Below, one piece after another: positions 24,452 through 35,598 of a DNA stretch of 64,000 nucleotides; the first letter of the stretch is position 1; the number at the start of each line of letters is the position of its first letter. Below the pieces are notes generated by a model, which saw only the letters and a program-made list of their open reading frames with translations, was not told where the DNA came from and ran no database searches. Source of the DNA: Mallotus nudiflorus (Eukaryota > Streptophyta > Magnoliopsida > Malpighiales > Euphorbiaceae); NCBI GenBank assembly GCA_947683625.1, contig CANTUR010000242.1, positions 434,001 through 498,000 of the forward strand, written 5' to 3'. The position numbers and the translations under genes are program-made.

Positions 24452-26433
24452 TGTAGACACCTAATTCGATCGGCCCGTGTTAGGGGATGAATTAGGGCTC
24501 AGTTTGATCGGCCTGTTGTCAAGCCCAATGATGAGAATGTGAAACTTGGACATAAGAACAAAACCTAAATCTCCAATTGGAAATGGACTTAAAAAGCCTA
24601 AAAGCCTCAAAAGCCCAAAACTTAGCCCAATTGGACAATATTTGGCCCAGGCCCACCTAGCCCAACACAAGCCCGGGCCAAAGAGGCATTGCCTTAGTGC
24701 AATGAGGCGATCGCCTCATTAAACAGGCGCCGCCTCTATGGCAGACCACTTGTAGCTATATTTTGCAGCTGCATTTAATGCAGTTGCAACCATGGTGGCC
24801 AAGTGGTGTGGGCCCTACACCCCTAGACTTGATTTTGCATGAGGAAAAGATTTTTAAGGGGAAAAAAAGGCTATAAAGGCTTATGATAAGCTAGAGAGCT
24901 TAGGGGCGTGGGTAAGGTAAGGGAACAAAAAGAAAAAAAGAGAGAAAAAAGGGGGAGAAACCAAAAAAGAAAAAAATCATTAAACGAGAGAAGGGAGCTC
25001 TGAAGAAAGAAAGAATGACGTTCTTGAGGGAGAAAGATAAATCCAAGCCAAAACAAATCCACATTCCTTAGGAGAAGAAGGAAGAAAGCTTGTGCCAAGG
25101 TGCAAATCACATCTTAGTAAGGATCATAATAAAAAATACATGTTTGAGGGCCTATCATTTTGGTAATAACTTGCATTTAAACTTAATATATTCATCATTT
25201 TATATGCTTGGTTTGTGTATGATTAAGTCATTAGTATACTTTAGGTATATTTTTAGTTTATTTTGTTTGTTACCTTATTTCATTGATGTGATCCCTTAAA
25301 CTATTGCATATAGTTATAATTTGGTATTTGTTGGATACATACATGCATGTGTTGTTTGCTTAAAGTAGAAGTCTAATCATTTTGAGAGTCAAACCAGCCT
25401 GTCAATCAGGTAATACCTCTTCACAGAGGCGATCGCCACATTAAAAGGCCTCTAAGAAATTTGGCCTCTCCATTTATATGTTCCTGTATGATTCCATTGT
25501 TTTGAATGCATCAAGGAGGCCTGTTGACGAGGCGATGCCTCATCATTGAGGCGTCGCCTCTTCGCCACCTTAACAGGCCGGCCCACCATCTGGCTTTTCT
25601 CCTTTTATTAATTTTTGCCGTAATGTTCACTTCACTTGCCTTTCTGTCTTCAGACATAGTTATTTCACATACACAATGGTGGTTACCTTGAATATTTAAT
25701 GATTTCTTTGGTTTGTAATATGAAAACCCTTTCTTTTAGAACATTTCTTTATAAGTATTATTATATACAATTTCGTGTTTTGGAAGGAGAAACTAACTGT
25801 TTATTTATTGCAGGAATTACTTGATGATTTTCATCATTAAGTAGTCGCCTTCATGAGCTAACCCTTTCAGATCATTATGTTTATGTAAATAGTTTATTAT
25901 CGGTTTACTTTTAGTATATGTTTGGTTTATTTTCTATATATTATTCTTTTATTTTGCCTAAAAGTGTTGTAATCCCTAATCTCTTCCCCCATTTGATTTT
26001 GAATGTATGGTTGTAAAGTATTGCTTATTTTATTTTTATTGAATGATGGGACTTAAAAGCATGAAATTGGATTAATGTGAAAACTTGGACTTAACTATAA
26101 AACTTGGAAAGTGAATGAAGGCAAGTGCAATTTTGAATGTAAATGTAGAAATAATTAAAGGTAATAAAATGCAAAACATAAATAGAGGCCAACCGTAAGT
26201 TTGGGTGAGCATTTAAACGCTAATACCCAAATTTTGAACCCGATCTCTGATGATGACTTTTGGGAACCTCCATGGGATCTAGTTGCTATACAGTGTATCC
26301 TGACTTTTATCTAGGTGATGAATCCATCTCCGAATAGGCCCAAGACCTATATCATATTTCCAAGTGGGCCTTAAGCCCATACAGTGTCGTGGTCGCTAAA
26401 CACTTAGGCGCGCGCTAAACCCTACCACCTATA
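24452..26433 (+). mobile_element. 5' LTR of element C
   Basis: The 1982-bp LTR begins TGTAGACACC. Near 24704-24717 it has the palindrome GAGGCGATCGCCTC, with further copies or relatives at 24725-24737, 25426-25437 and 25528-25565. It ends GCGCGCTAAACCCTACCACCTATA. Compared with the 3' LTR it lacks about 120 bp, much of it in the palindrome blocks. Several GGCCCA-rich segments, typical of plant Tat LTRs, lie at 24640-24680 and 26330-26375. Confidence 0.93.
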
Positions 26434-26434
26434 G

Positions 26435-26444
26435 TGGCGACTCC
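26435..26444 (+). other. Primer-binding site of element C (tRNA-Arg type)
   Basis: TGGCGACTCC follows one base after the LTR. It is the complement of GGAGTCGCCA, the 3' end of a plant tRNA-Arg, the primer reported for Ogre-type elements. Only the first ten bases match clearly. Confidence 0.7.
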
Positions 26445-27343
26445 ATTTAGGATAGGGGAGCTAATTCCAATGTTTTATGTTTTATCATCTTTAATTATTT
26501 TCTTATTTCTTTTGCATTTATGCATTCATTACACATTTTGCACATAATGAGCACTTCAGTCTCGAATTAACTTGACAATAGTCAGTACTTTGCTACCTAT
26601 GTTTCACTCAAACTTGGTGGTGGAATATTTGATTATTGTCATTCACGACACATACTAATTCATGTTGTTTGACCCTTGAGTGGGGAGACGTATATGGATG
26701 TATATCGTTATGGGAGCAAAAGCCTTTTACCTAAGACTTAAGCCCTTGTAATGACCTAGCAACTATCTTTAGGAATTTTCCCACGTGCATGTGTATTATG
26801 CCATATAATGGGCCCTTAAATAAATCTCGAGCCCATTGATAAGCAATCCAAGGTAAAATGGGCCCTCGTGTCCAACCAAAGCCCATTATGAATAAACTAA
26901 GTCAATAAGGGCCTCTCATGCCTATTCACGACCCATTTGAAGTGGGCCTTGATAAGTGAGTTTATGGTGCTAAGAATCTTGGTTCATAAAAAATGGACTT
27001 GGGCTTTATTTAAAGGATCCGTTACTTGTCTGAATCGTTTTGAGAGTTTTCTTGTATACATCAGTATTGTATCCCTCGTTGATAATTAAAACCCAAGCCA
27101 AAATCCTAGGATAAGATACTCGCCATTAAATACCCATGTGGGATAAATAAGGGCGGCAGTTTGCACGTTTAAACTTTGCACTTTGGTTTTATATCTTTCT
27201 TGTTTATTTGTTTTTTGAATTTTCTTAAAATAAAATAGACTTGCAAATCATGCATACACATCATGCATCATTCTAAAAAATGGTTTTGTAGCAGTATAGA
27301 TCCTTCGAGCTCAGTAGGGTAGGTCTAGACTAGTTTAGGTCAT
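26445..27343 (+). mobile_element. Untranslated leader of element C
   Basis: There is no credible reading frame. The sequence has several GGGCCC/GCCCATT stretches (26805-26945) and leads into gag. The usual extra frame upstream of gag in true Ogre elements is not visible. Confidence 0.6.
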
Positions 27344-28332
27344 TTGGTTAGAAATTCAAAAGCAGAAATTGTAGGAGGGTTTGATCCAAAGACATTTAAG
27401 GCACAATTAAAAGATGAAGTGATGGAAAAAACCTTATCTATGATATGGGAGATGATGGGAGAAATTACTAGGCTTATCAAGGAGAATCAGCAGACACAAC
27501 CATCCAATGTGCCACCAATCAATTCGGTGAATCTCAATGAGGAAATCCCAATCAGAGGAAAGGAAGAAGATGATGTGACAATGCTGGCCAACCCATTAAA
27601 TCAAAGAAATGTGAACCCAACCAAAGATGTGGGTCAAACTGAGTGGGCCAAGAGTATGACCAAGGAAATGAACCAAATGCAGATAATGATGAAGGAGAAA
27701 GGTATTATCGCCCTTAGATTATATCGATTTGAATATGGAAAGGGAAAATGAATTGCTGCCCCCATAAATTCAAATTCCTTGATATAAAGAAATACACTAG
27801 CACCGAGGATCCCCATTTTCATTTGAAGCAGTACATCACTTATATGAAAGCCACTGAGCTTATGGAGAGCTAAATCATTAAGTAGTTCCCTATTTCACTA
27901 GAGGGAGCACTGATCCTTTAGTACTACACCTTAGAACCACATGTTTAATCAAATTGGAAGGAATTATGTGCCACTTTTATCAAGCAATATGGCCTCAATG
28001 TTCAATTAGAGGTGTCACTAAGAGATCTATAGAACACCAAGCAGAACTTTAACGAACCCTTTGCTGATTACCTGACTCGTTAGAGGGGAAAGCTGTCTTT
28101 AATGAGACATAAGCATGCTGAGTTAGATCAATTAGTCTTGGCAATAGAGGGGTGTGTCCCGAAATTATCTAGAAAGTTGAGAGATTTGGGAATCAGAAGC
28201 TTTGAAGAATTGTACAGGTTTGGAGTCCAAAAAGAGTCAGACTTGGCCCAAGAGAAGAAATTTTACAGAGGAAGGTCTGGGGGCAAGGAAGGAGCTAGTT
28301 CAAGCAATAATGTTCAGATCCATGTCATCTGA
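27344..28332 (+). pseudogene. gag of element C
   Basis: The first open part (to 27751) has a coiled, charged N-terminus. After a break the retrotransposon gag core appears: KYTSTEDPHFHLKQYITYM, then WKELCATFIKQYGLNVQLEV, SLRDL...TKQNFNEPFADYLTR and RGKLSLMRHKHAELDQLVLA. The last open piece is 28102-28332. Stops fall at several Gln, Trp or Arg positions. gag forms the particle in active elements. The true start is unclear; no ATG with good context begins the first open part. Confidence 0.8.
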
Positions 28333-28383
28333 CCACCAAGCAACAATGTACAGGTAAATGCAATTAGACAGCCTCGAAGATTT

Positions 28384-28977
28384 TTGAATTTAGGATGCTC
28401 TCTGTCCAAGGTCCTTGACAAGCTTATTAAAAAGAACCTGCTGCGGCCTTTACCTTCACAACAACCCTTACCTGGTGCCAACCTAAAGATTTTCTATAAA
28501 TTTCACCAAACTATCAAACATGACATTGATAGCTACGCTCGATTAAAGCATGAAATCCAAGATTTGATTGACTCGGGCAAAATTACTGACCTAAAAACCA
28601 GAAAGCCAAACACACAAACCAACCCCTTACCTAATTATCAAAATGTGCCACCACTAAATGCACCCATTTTAATGGTAAACACTGGTTTAACAGAGGAGCA
28701 AGTCCAAAAATCCTTTGTGGATGTCGCCCAGAACTCCCTAAAAGCCGAACTTGAAAACCTAAAACCAAGCAAACAACGTATGAAATTATAAGTGCAGGTC
28801 TTGGACATATGGAGTTCTGAGGATGAGAGTGAGGAACTGATTGGCCTGTGGGACAACCAGAGAAGTAGACTAGGCTTACTTGTGGGGAAGGTTAAAGGAA
28901 AAAGGGAAGAACCCAAGATTGCCAAGTCTGAGTTTAGGAAGGCAGAGAGCTCTGAAAAAGGGGAAGAAGCAAAGTGA
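28384..28977 (+). pseudogene. gag C-terminal region of element C, zinc knuckle decayed
   Basis: LGCSLSKVLDKLIKKNLLRP is the conserved linker of Tat gag. It is followed by IFYKFHQTIKHDIDSYARLK and HEIQDLIDSGKI. Relatives have a C-x2-H-x-GH-x3-C type knuckle here. In this copy the Cys positions are aromatic or Ser while the His residues remain, so zinc binding is lost. A Pro/Asn-rich tail and a Glu/Lys-rich stretch (28792-28977) lead toward protease. Confidence 0.7.
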
Positions 28978-29013
28978 AGTGAGGAGGTTATTTCCAGTGT
29001 TTAGGAGTTACTT

Positions 29014-30210
29014 ATGCATTCTAAGGATCATAGGGAGGCCCTAGTTCTGGCACTAGATCATAAAAAAATCTCCACTAAATCTACCTTAGAACAAATGGTT
29101 AGGTCATTAATGGAAACCCCTCAAAGAATGATAACATTTTCTAATGACGACATGCCTCTAGAGGGGAGGGATCACTATAAAGCTATGTTTATCAAGACTG
29201 AGGTAAAGGGAAAAATGACCTGCTATTTGATGGTTGACAATGATTCCACCATCAATATGTGTTCATTGAAGATTCTGCCAAAGTTAGGGTTGATGATGGT
29301 CGATTTAAAGCCTTCTAAGGTAGTTATCAAGGCTTATAATGACCCCAAGAGGTCTGTGGAAGGAACATTAAGGACTTTAGTCAAAACGGGACCTATAGAA
29401 GTTTGGGTTGACTTACATGTGATTGATATCCCAATGACATTTACCATTTTATTAGGAAGGTCATGGTTTCACCCCCTGGGTGGTGTCCTATCCACTGTTC
29501 ACCAAAAAATTAAGTTTCCTTATGAAGGAAGGGTTGTCACCATCTCTATTGAAACTGAAGTCACTGTGGCTGCACTGAAGTTGACCCCCAGAGAGATCTC
29601 CATTAATCCCAGCTTTGAGGTTTATGTAATTTATGAGGATAAGATGGATGAAAAGGTTTTGAAAATAATGCACAGCATGAGTTTTATGCCCGGCATGGGG
29701 TTAGGAAGAGATCAGAGCGGACCTCCAAAATTTATGGAAAATAAGGTGCCTATTTTAAAGCACAGACTAGGATTCAAAGAGGTTGATGGAACTGAGGGAG
29801 AAATAGATATTTGGGGCCAATTTGAAGAAAAGGAAAAGGAAGCTGTGACTGAAAAGAAAACTCTATGGGAGATTTTTATAAAGGAAGGCACTAAGTACCC
29901 ATACAATAGGACTCTAGAACCTCTCTTGATGGCTGAGGAAATTATTCTAGGATTTAAAATCTTTGCTGAGTTTGTGAATAGGACCAAAGGTGTTATTGTT
30001 GAAGAAGCCCGTACTGCGGAGCTAATATTGGCTAAAGAAGAATTTAAAGAGAATGAAGCTACCTTGGAGTTGAAAGACACTCATGATCAAAGCCAAGAAC
30101 TTAATTTTGAAGCTTACATCCTCGACTCTATCATAGATGTCTTTTATGATGATTATGATGTTTTTTGGCTTCTCTATTTGAAACTGATGATCTTTGCTTT
30201 TCAAAAGTGA
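29014..30210 (+). pseudogene. Aspartic protease plus G-patch domain of element C
   Basis: This 398-residue frame is the longest in the window. The protease motif at residues 74-81 reads VDNDSTIN: the catalytic Asp is present, but the Gly of the usual D-[ST/N]-G is Asp. The second half of the fold follows (FTILLGRSWFHPLGGVLST, hydrophobic-LGR-W pattern at about residues 145-165). A G-patch-like segment lies at about residues 222-255: FMPGMGLGRDQSGPP, then HRLGF. G-patches bind RNA or helicases in host proteins and occur after protease in some retroelements and retroviruses. The acidic C-terminal tail leads to RT through a frame change near 30165. Confidence 0.85.
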
Positions 30211-30935
30211 ATACAATGAAGTCTGAATTTGCTTATTTATGTGATGTGTTCCCTAATGGTTATTCTATTTGTGATGATCATTTTATGCATATGTTTGACA
30301 TTAATTCCACACAAATTGAATCATTTAATTTGGGCACAAATGATAATCCTAAAAATATACTGGTTGCTTCTAGTTTAACTCATGATGAGAGAGAAAAAAA
30401 ATGAAAGAAATCCTAATAAAAAGACAGAAAGTATTTTCTTGGAGTTATGAAGACATGCCTAGAATTGAGAGGGAGATCTCAAAACATAGGATCCTTACGT
30501 ACCCTCACATAGCACCAATAAAGCAAAAACAAAAGAGGTTAAGACTGGAATGGGCACTCCTAGTCAAGGAAGAGGTAGAAAAACAGTTGAAGGTGAAGTT
30601 CCTAAAAGTGGTAGAGGACACACAGTGGTTAGCAAACATAGTTCCTATTCCTAAGAAGGATGGAAAGGTCAAAGTGTGTATGGATTACTGAGATTTGAAC
30701 AAAGCCTGCCCCAAGGATGACTTTCTGCTACCAGATGTCGATATGCTAATTAATAGTGCAGCTTCTAATGCGATGTGCTCTTTCATGGATTGATTTTCAG
30801 GGTATAATCAGATTATAATAGCAGTGATGGATAAGTTAAAGACATCGTTCACCACCGAATGAGGGTGTGTACTATTACCGAGTGATGCCTTTTGGATTAA
30901 AGAATGTAGGGGCCATTTATTAGTGGATGGTGACC
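30165..30935 (+). pseudogene. Reverse transcriptase N-terminal part of element C
   Basis: After an acidic linker (30165-30404), 30401-30691 reads VFSWSYEDMPRIEREIS, then KEEVEKQLKVKFLKVVED and WLANIVPIPKKDGKVKVCMD, the classic Tat-lineage RT start. It continues as DLNKACPKDDFLLP and a SFMD-stop-FSGYNQI block that holds the first catalytic Asp. A frameshift near 30862 precedes MPFGLKNVGAIYQ. The solo LTR at 30936 then cuts the palm just ahead of YVDD. Confidence 0.88.
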
Positions 30936-32965
30936 TGTAAGCACCCAATTTCGGGATGTAATTATGCATAATTACGACGTAAGCCCCTATGATGAAATTC
31001 ATTTAAAAATTGAACTTAGTTGTCAAATTTTTGGACTTTAAGGACTAAATTGCAACATTTTTTAGGGTTTGATTACAAATAAGTCATTTTTTAGGGGTTT
31101 TTCGGTAATTAAAAGTTACAAAATTTTAGGATCAGCATTGGTGTAATGTTGACCAATATTAGACAATGTCGATCAGCATTATGCAAAGTCGGTCGGCATT
31201 GCACAGTACAGATGTGCAATAAGTCCCTTTTTTTATTTTTCGTGTATTTTTCTTATTTTTTATTGATTTTCCCATTGGTTAAAAATTCAAATTTTATTTG
31301 ATAAGGTTTTTTTAAAAAACACATAAGATTTTTGAAATAAAAAAAACCAAATGCTATCTGATCATCAATTCGCTCCTCCTTTGGAGGAAGTTCAATACGC
31401 ACAGACTCTGCATTTAAAACAGAGTCTACATGCATGCGTAAGGGGGATTTTTTGGATAGCAATATTTTTTTTACACATAAAGGGAGATCGAGAAAAAAAA
31501 TAATTCACACATAGAAACTTTACTACGCATAAACCCTAAAAATTAATACATCATTGAGAATGTCATTTCCAATCCAGAATTAGCAACAATTCAATTTCAA
31601 CGGTGAAAATCCTAATATGAGGGGCTAAAGCATATGCACAACATTCTTTTTTCTTTCTTCTCTTCTCTTCTTGTAATTTTTTTATTTTTTCGTTATTATT
31701 TTCTTATTTCATTACTAATCTAATTTTTTATGTGTTTTTGTTTGATGCTTGATTATGGATTGAGGAGGAAACGGTATAAAATCCAAGAATTTAATAGAAG
31801 ATCCATGGAATGCCATGGATGAACCTGTATTATTTTTTTCAATAGTTCTTAGGATTTTTTATTTTTCCATTTTTGGTGTTCTATGTAGTCATTTTAATTT
31901 CTGGGTGTATAATCATTTAAATTTTTGTACATAGTTTGTAATAGCCCTAGTAGTGGGAATAGCAAAAATTTAATTTTCTGTACTTTAAAATTGATTAGTA
32001 ATTAGGTTCAATTGGGTAAAAAAATCAATTAAAATCAATTGTGGCAGTAGCTTAAATTAGTGTTTATATGTAATTAATTTAGGGTTTTTTTAGAAAATCA
32101 CTATAATGTTTATTTGATCCATTTTTTGTGTTTTATTTGTTTTAGGCTTGTTTTTTTTGTGTTTTTATGTTTTTGGGCCCTAAGCCCACGTTTAGGTCTA
32201 ACCCACTTAATAAATAGGCTTAAAAATGATTTAGGTTTTTAAATAATTAAAATGAACTTAGGCCCATTAGGTTAATTAGATTTTAGGCCCGCTTAGTTAA
32301 TTAAAATTGTCTAGACTTAACTCAGCCCACTTAATTGCATTTCTTTAAAATAAATAAACCTAGGCCCACATTTCACTTAAAATAAACCAAGTTAGACTTA
32401 GGCTCATTAATTTGATTTTTCTTTAGAATTTAATAGACTTAAGCCCATTCCTTAGACAAACAAAAATAAATAGATCTAGGCTCACTAATTAATAAAAATG
32501 TAGGCCCACCTTTAGTCCATTTCTTATTTGTAAATAAAATGTAAATCTACCTAAACTTTTAATAAAATTAACATAGTTTAGACATAGGGACATTGCCTTT
32601 TTAATGCATTTTTTACTTGTAATTGTATTGACTTGTTGCCTTTTGGGTTAGACGGATGTTAATTAGGGTTTAATAAAATTGCATGTAATTAGAGGATGAA
32701 ATAATCATTTATAAAATTTTTCTAAATGAACACAAGACTAAGAGAAGTTAGTATTCTGTATCCAGAATCTCCTGGTTGTGGTGTTAATTTTCTTTTAAAA
32801 AATTGAGTACCACTAATCAAATTGTCCTAATTATTACCTTGGGTGGCAACTCCTCTTCTCCATGCTATGACTTTGTGACATAGTAGTGTGTTCCCTAAGG
32901 CCTTGAGCCTAAACAGTGTTGCGGTTGCTAAAATCTTGGACACGCGCTAAACCCCGCCATCTACA
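30936..32965 (+). mobile_element. Solo LTR D inserted into RT of element C
   Basis: The 2030-bp LTR starts TGTAAGCACCC and ends CCCGCCATCTACA. Its last 150 bases resemble the end of the C LTR (GGTGGCAACTCC, GGCCTTGAGCC, CACGCGCTAAACCCCGCC), so it comes from a related Tat-type family. It contains alternating GCCCA/TTAGG-rich stretches at 32170-32530. RT reading resumes immediately after it. A target duplication is not clear: the flanks read TGACC and CGAAT. The open frames inside it are not credible genes. Confidence 0.85.
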
Positions 32966-33870
32966 CGAATGCTTTGTTGCATGACATGATCCACAAGGAG
33001 GTGGAAGTATATGTGGATGATATGATGGTGAAATCTGCAACCAGGGAAGGGCATTTTAAGGCACTAGATAAGTTTCTGGCAAGGGCGAAAGAGTAAAATC
33101 TCAGACTGAATCCGAAGAAGTGTGTTTTTAGGGTTACATTTGGGAAACTATTGGGACATATTGTTAGCCAGAAAGGAATAGAGGTAGATCCAGATAAGAT
33201 TAAGGCAATTCGGGATATGCCCGCGCTAAAGGATGAACAAGAAGTCTCAGGGTTCCTAGGGCATTTGCAGTATATCAGAAGATTTATAGCCAAATTGACA
33301 GTCGTATGTGATCCCATCTTTAAGCTTCTAAAGAAGTATCAACTCGTGGTGTGGGATGAAAGGTGTCAAAAAGCCTTTGAAGCTATCAAAGATTATCTAA
33401 TGAATACTCATGTTCTGCAATTGCCATGGCCGGGTAAAGCCTTAATCATGTATCTGGAAATTAAAAAGATGCAATAGAGGCAATGTTGGCACAGGAAGGT
33501 AAAGAGAAGATAGAGCACATTATGTATTACTTGAGTAAGAAACTCCTACCTTACAAGACTAGTTATAGCCTTATGGAGAAAACATGCCTAATAGTGATTT
33601 GGGCAACGAAAAAACTTTGGCACTATTTTCAATCTTACAAAGTGTAGGTAGTTTCCAAACATGATCCCCTCAGGTATCTCCAACAAACCCCATCCCTTAC
33701 AGGAAAGTTGGCTAGATGGCTCATTCTACTCACAAAGTTCGACTTAGAGTATATAGCTAAAAAGATGGTGAAGGGAGTGGTAGTAGACTTCTTGGCACAG
33801 AGACTAGTGGATGATGACCAAGAATGGAAGTTGGAGTTTCCTAATGAACACCTAAGGGCAATAGAAGTAT
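32966..33870 (+). pseudogene. RT C-terminal half and first RNase H of element C
   Basis: Right after the solo LTR come HDMIHKEVEVYVDDMMVKSA, with an intact YVDD, and CVFRVTFGKLLGHIVSQKGI. The longest open piece is 33151-33477 (IEVDPDKIKAIRDMP, VSGFLGHLQYIRRFIAKL, the thumb/connection). The gypsy-type RNase H follows but is broken by frameshifts from about 33465. Only fragments such as RHYLQ-like and LARWL-like stretches are readable near 33620-33720. Confidence 0.82.
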
Positions 33871-34442
33871 AAGGTTGGGAAATGTATTTTGATGGAGCCG
33901 TCAACAACAAAAGGGCCAGAATAGGTGTGATTTTAGTTATGCTAGAGGGAGAGATGATCCCAATGGCAAAAAGACTCAAGTTTGAGGTAATTAATAACTA
34001 AGCAGAATATGAGGCCTACATTTTTAGTCTAGAGGCATTACGCAGTACAGGGGCAAAGAATGTTACCATGTATGAGGACTCCATATTAGTCATAAAACAA
34101 GCTACTAAAGAGTGGGAGATAAAAGAGGAAAAATTGTGTATGTACTGGGAATATTTGGTTGCCATCTTGTGCTCATTTCCTCAGTGTAAGTTTATTCACT
34201 TGCCAAGAGAAGAAAACTAGATAGCTGATGCCTTAGCCACATTGGCCTCCATGTGCGAAAGTGGGAAACAACCAAAATTCAGACCCTTAATTCTGATGAA
34301 ATCTCAAGCCCCTTGTTACAAGAAGGTGAGGGTAACATCAGTCGATGCTACTAAGAAACCTTGGTTTTATGAATTACAAAGATATCTAGAGACATGGCAA
34401 TTTTTGGATGACGCTGATAGGAAAAAGAGGATGTCTCCATAA
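33871..34442 (+). pseudogene. Second (archaeal-type) RNase H of element C
   Basis: GWEMYFDGAVNNKRARIGVI at about 33873 carries the first catalytic Asp, AEYEAYIFSLEALRSTGAKN the catalytic Glu, and YEDSILVIKQATKEWEI the next Asp. The domain closes with FIHLPREEN, a stop, then IADALATLASM. This arrangement, downstream of the normal RNase H and ahead of integrase, is the additional archaeal-type RNase H known from plant Tat elements. One TAA replaces Gln before AEYEAY, and one TAG interrupts the C-terminal motif. Confidence 0.82.
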
Positions 34443-35598
34443 ATATTATCCTGACAATTCATGTCATAATGGGATGCTATACAAAAGAATGCCAGTTGGG
34501 GTACACCTCAAATGTGTCAATAAGGATGAATCTCAAAAGCTTATAGAAGCAATTCATAAAGGGATATGCGGGCCACACATGAATGGGACAGTCTTAGCGA
34601 AGAAAATAACTCGTTAGGGGTACTTTTGGCTCACCATGGAAGAGGATTGTGTTAGATTTGTGAAAAAATGTCATAACTACCAAACTTATGGTGATGTTAA
34701 CTACTTACCATCTATGGAACTTTAAGGAATGACTTCTCCTTGGCCGTTTACTATATGGGGGATTGACATCATAGGAGAGGTAAGGCTAAAAGCAACTAAT
34801 GGCCATTAGTATATTATTGTAGCTATTGACTACTTCTCTAAGTGGATTGAGGCTAATTCTTATGCTACTATAGGTTCAAAGTATATGTCAAGGTTCATCA
34901 AAAAGAACATAATTTGCATATATGGTTTGTTGCACCATATAGTTACAGACAATGGGGTTCAGTTTCGAGTAGAAACAACTACGCTGCTGAAAGACTACAA
35001 GATCGAGCACCACAGATCATCTCCATATAGGCCACAGGAAAATGGGGTGGTAGAAGCATCCAATAATAAAGTGAAAAATATCCTGGCCAAAATGTTGGAA
35101 AATTACCGAGATTGGGCAAAATACTTACAATTGTAGGGATACTGAACCACTGCTAGAACTTCAACAGGGGTCACTCTGTACTCTTTGGTTTATAGGTATG
35201 AAGCCATTTTATGAGTGGAGGTTGAGATAAGGTCATTGACAGTCCTTCTAGAATCAAAATTCCCCAAGTATTAGTGGTTCAAAAGTCGATTGGCTCAGTT
35301 GACATTGCTGGATGAAAATAGGATGAAAGCTATGTATCATTCTCAATTGTATCAAAAAAGAATAGACCGTGCCTAGAATGAAAAGATCAAGCCAGGGAAG
35401 ATTTAAGAAGGAGATTTGGTGTTGAAGCTTACAAAGTCATTCATGACCGACCCTATAGGGAAACTTAAGCCTAACTGGCAAGGACCGTATGTAGTAAAGA
35501 AGTTATTTTCAAAAGGCATTGCCATTCTATCTGACATGGAGGGAAACCAGTTCAAGGAGCCTATCAACCTAGACAAGCTCAAGAAATACTTTCTATGA
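34443..35598 (+). pseudogene. Integrase of element C
   Basis: The zinc region has both His (AIHKGICGPHMNG), but the CxxC reads KCHNYQ, its second Cys now Tyr. The core has WGIDIIGEVR (first Asp), HHIVTDNGVQFRV (second Asp) and SPYRPQENGVVEASN (Glu), so the DDE triad is still present. A stop interrupts NGH-stop-YIIVAIDYFSKWIE. The open pieces are 34885-35136 and 35416-35598. The C-terminus reads IGKLKPNWQGPYVVKKL and EPINLDKLKKYFL, the usual end of Tat integrase. Confidence 0.87.

Noticed and set aside
28638..28925. Minus-strand frames opposite gag and protease of element C (also 29712-30080 and 32961-33317)
   Set aside because: These are shadows of the plus-strand reading frames and show no domain, unlike the antisense PMD region further on.
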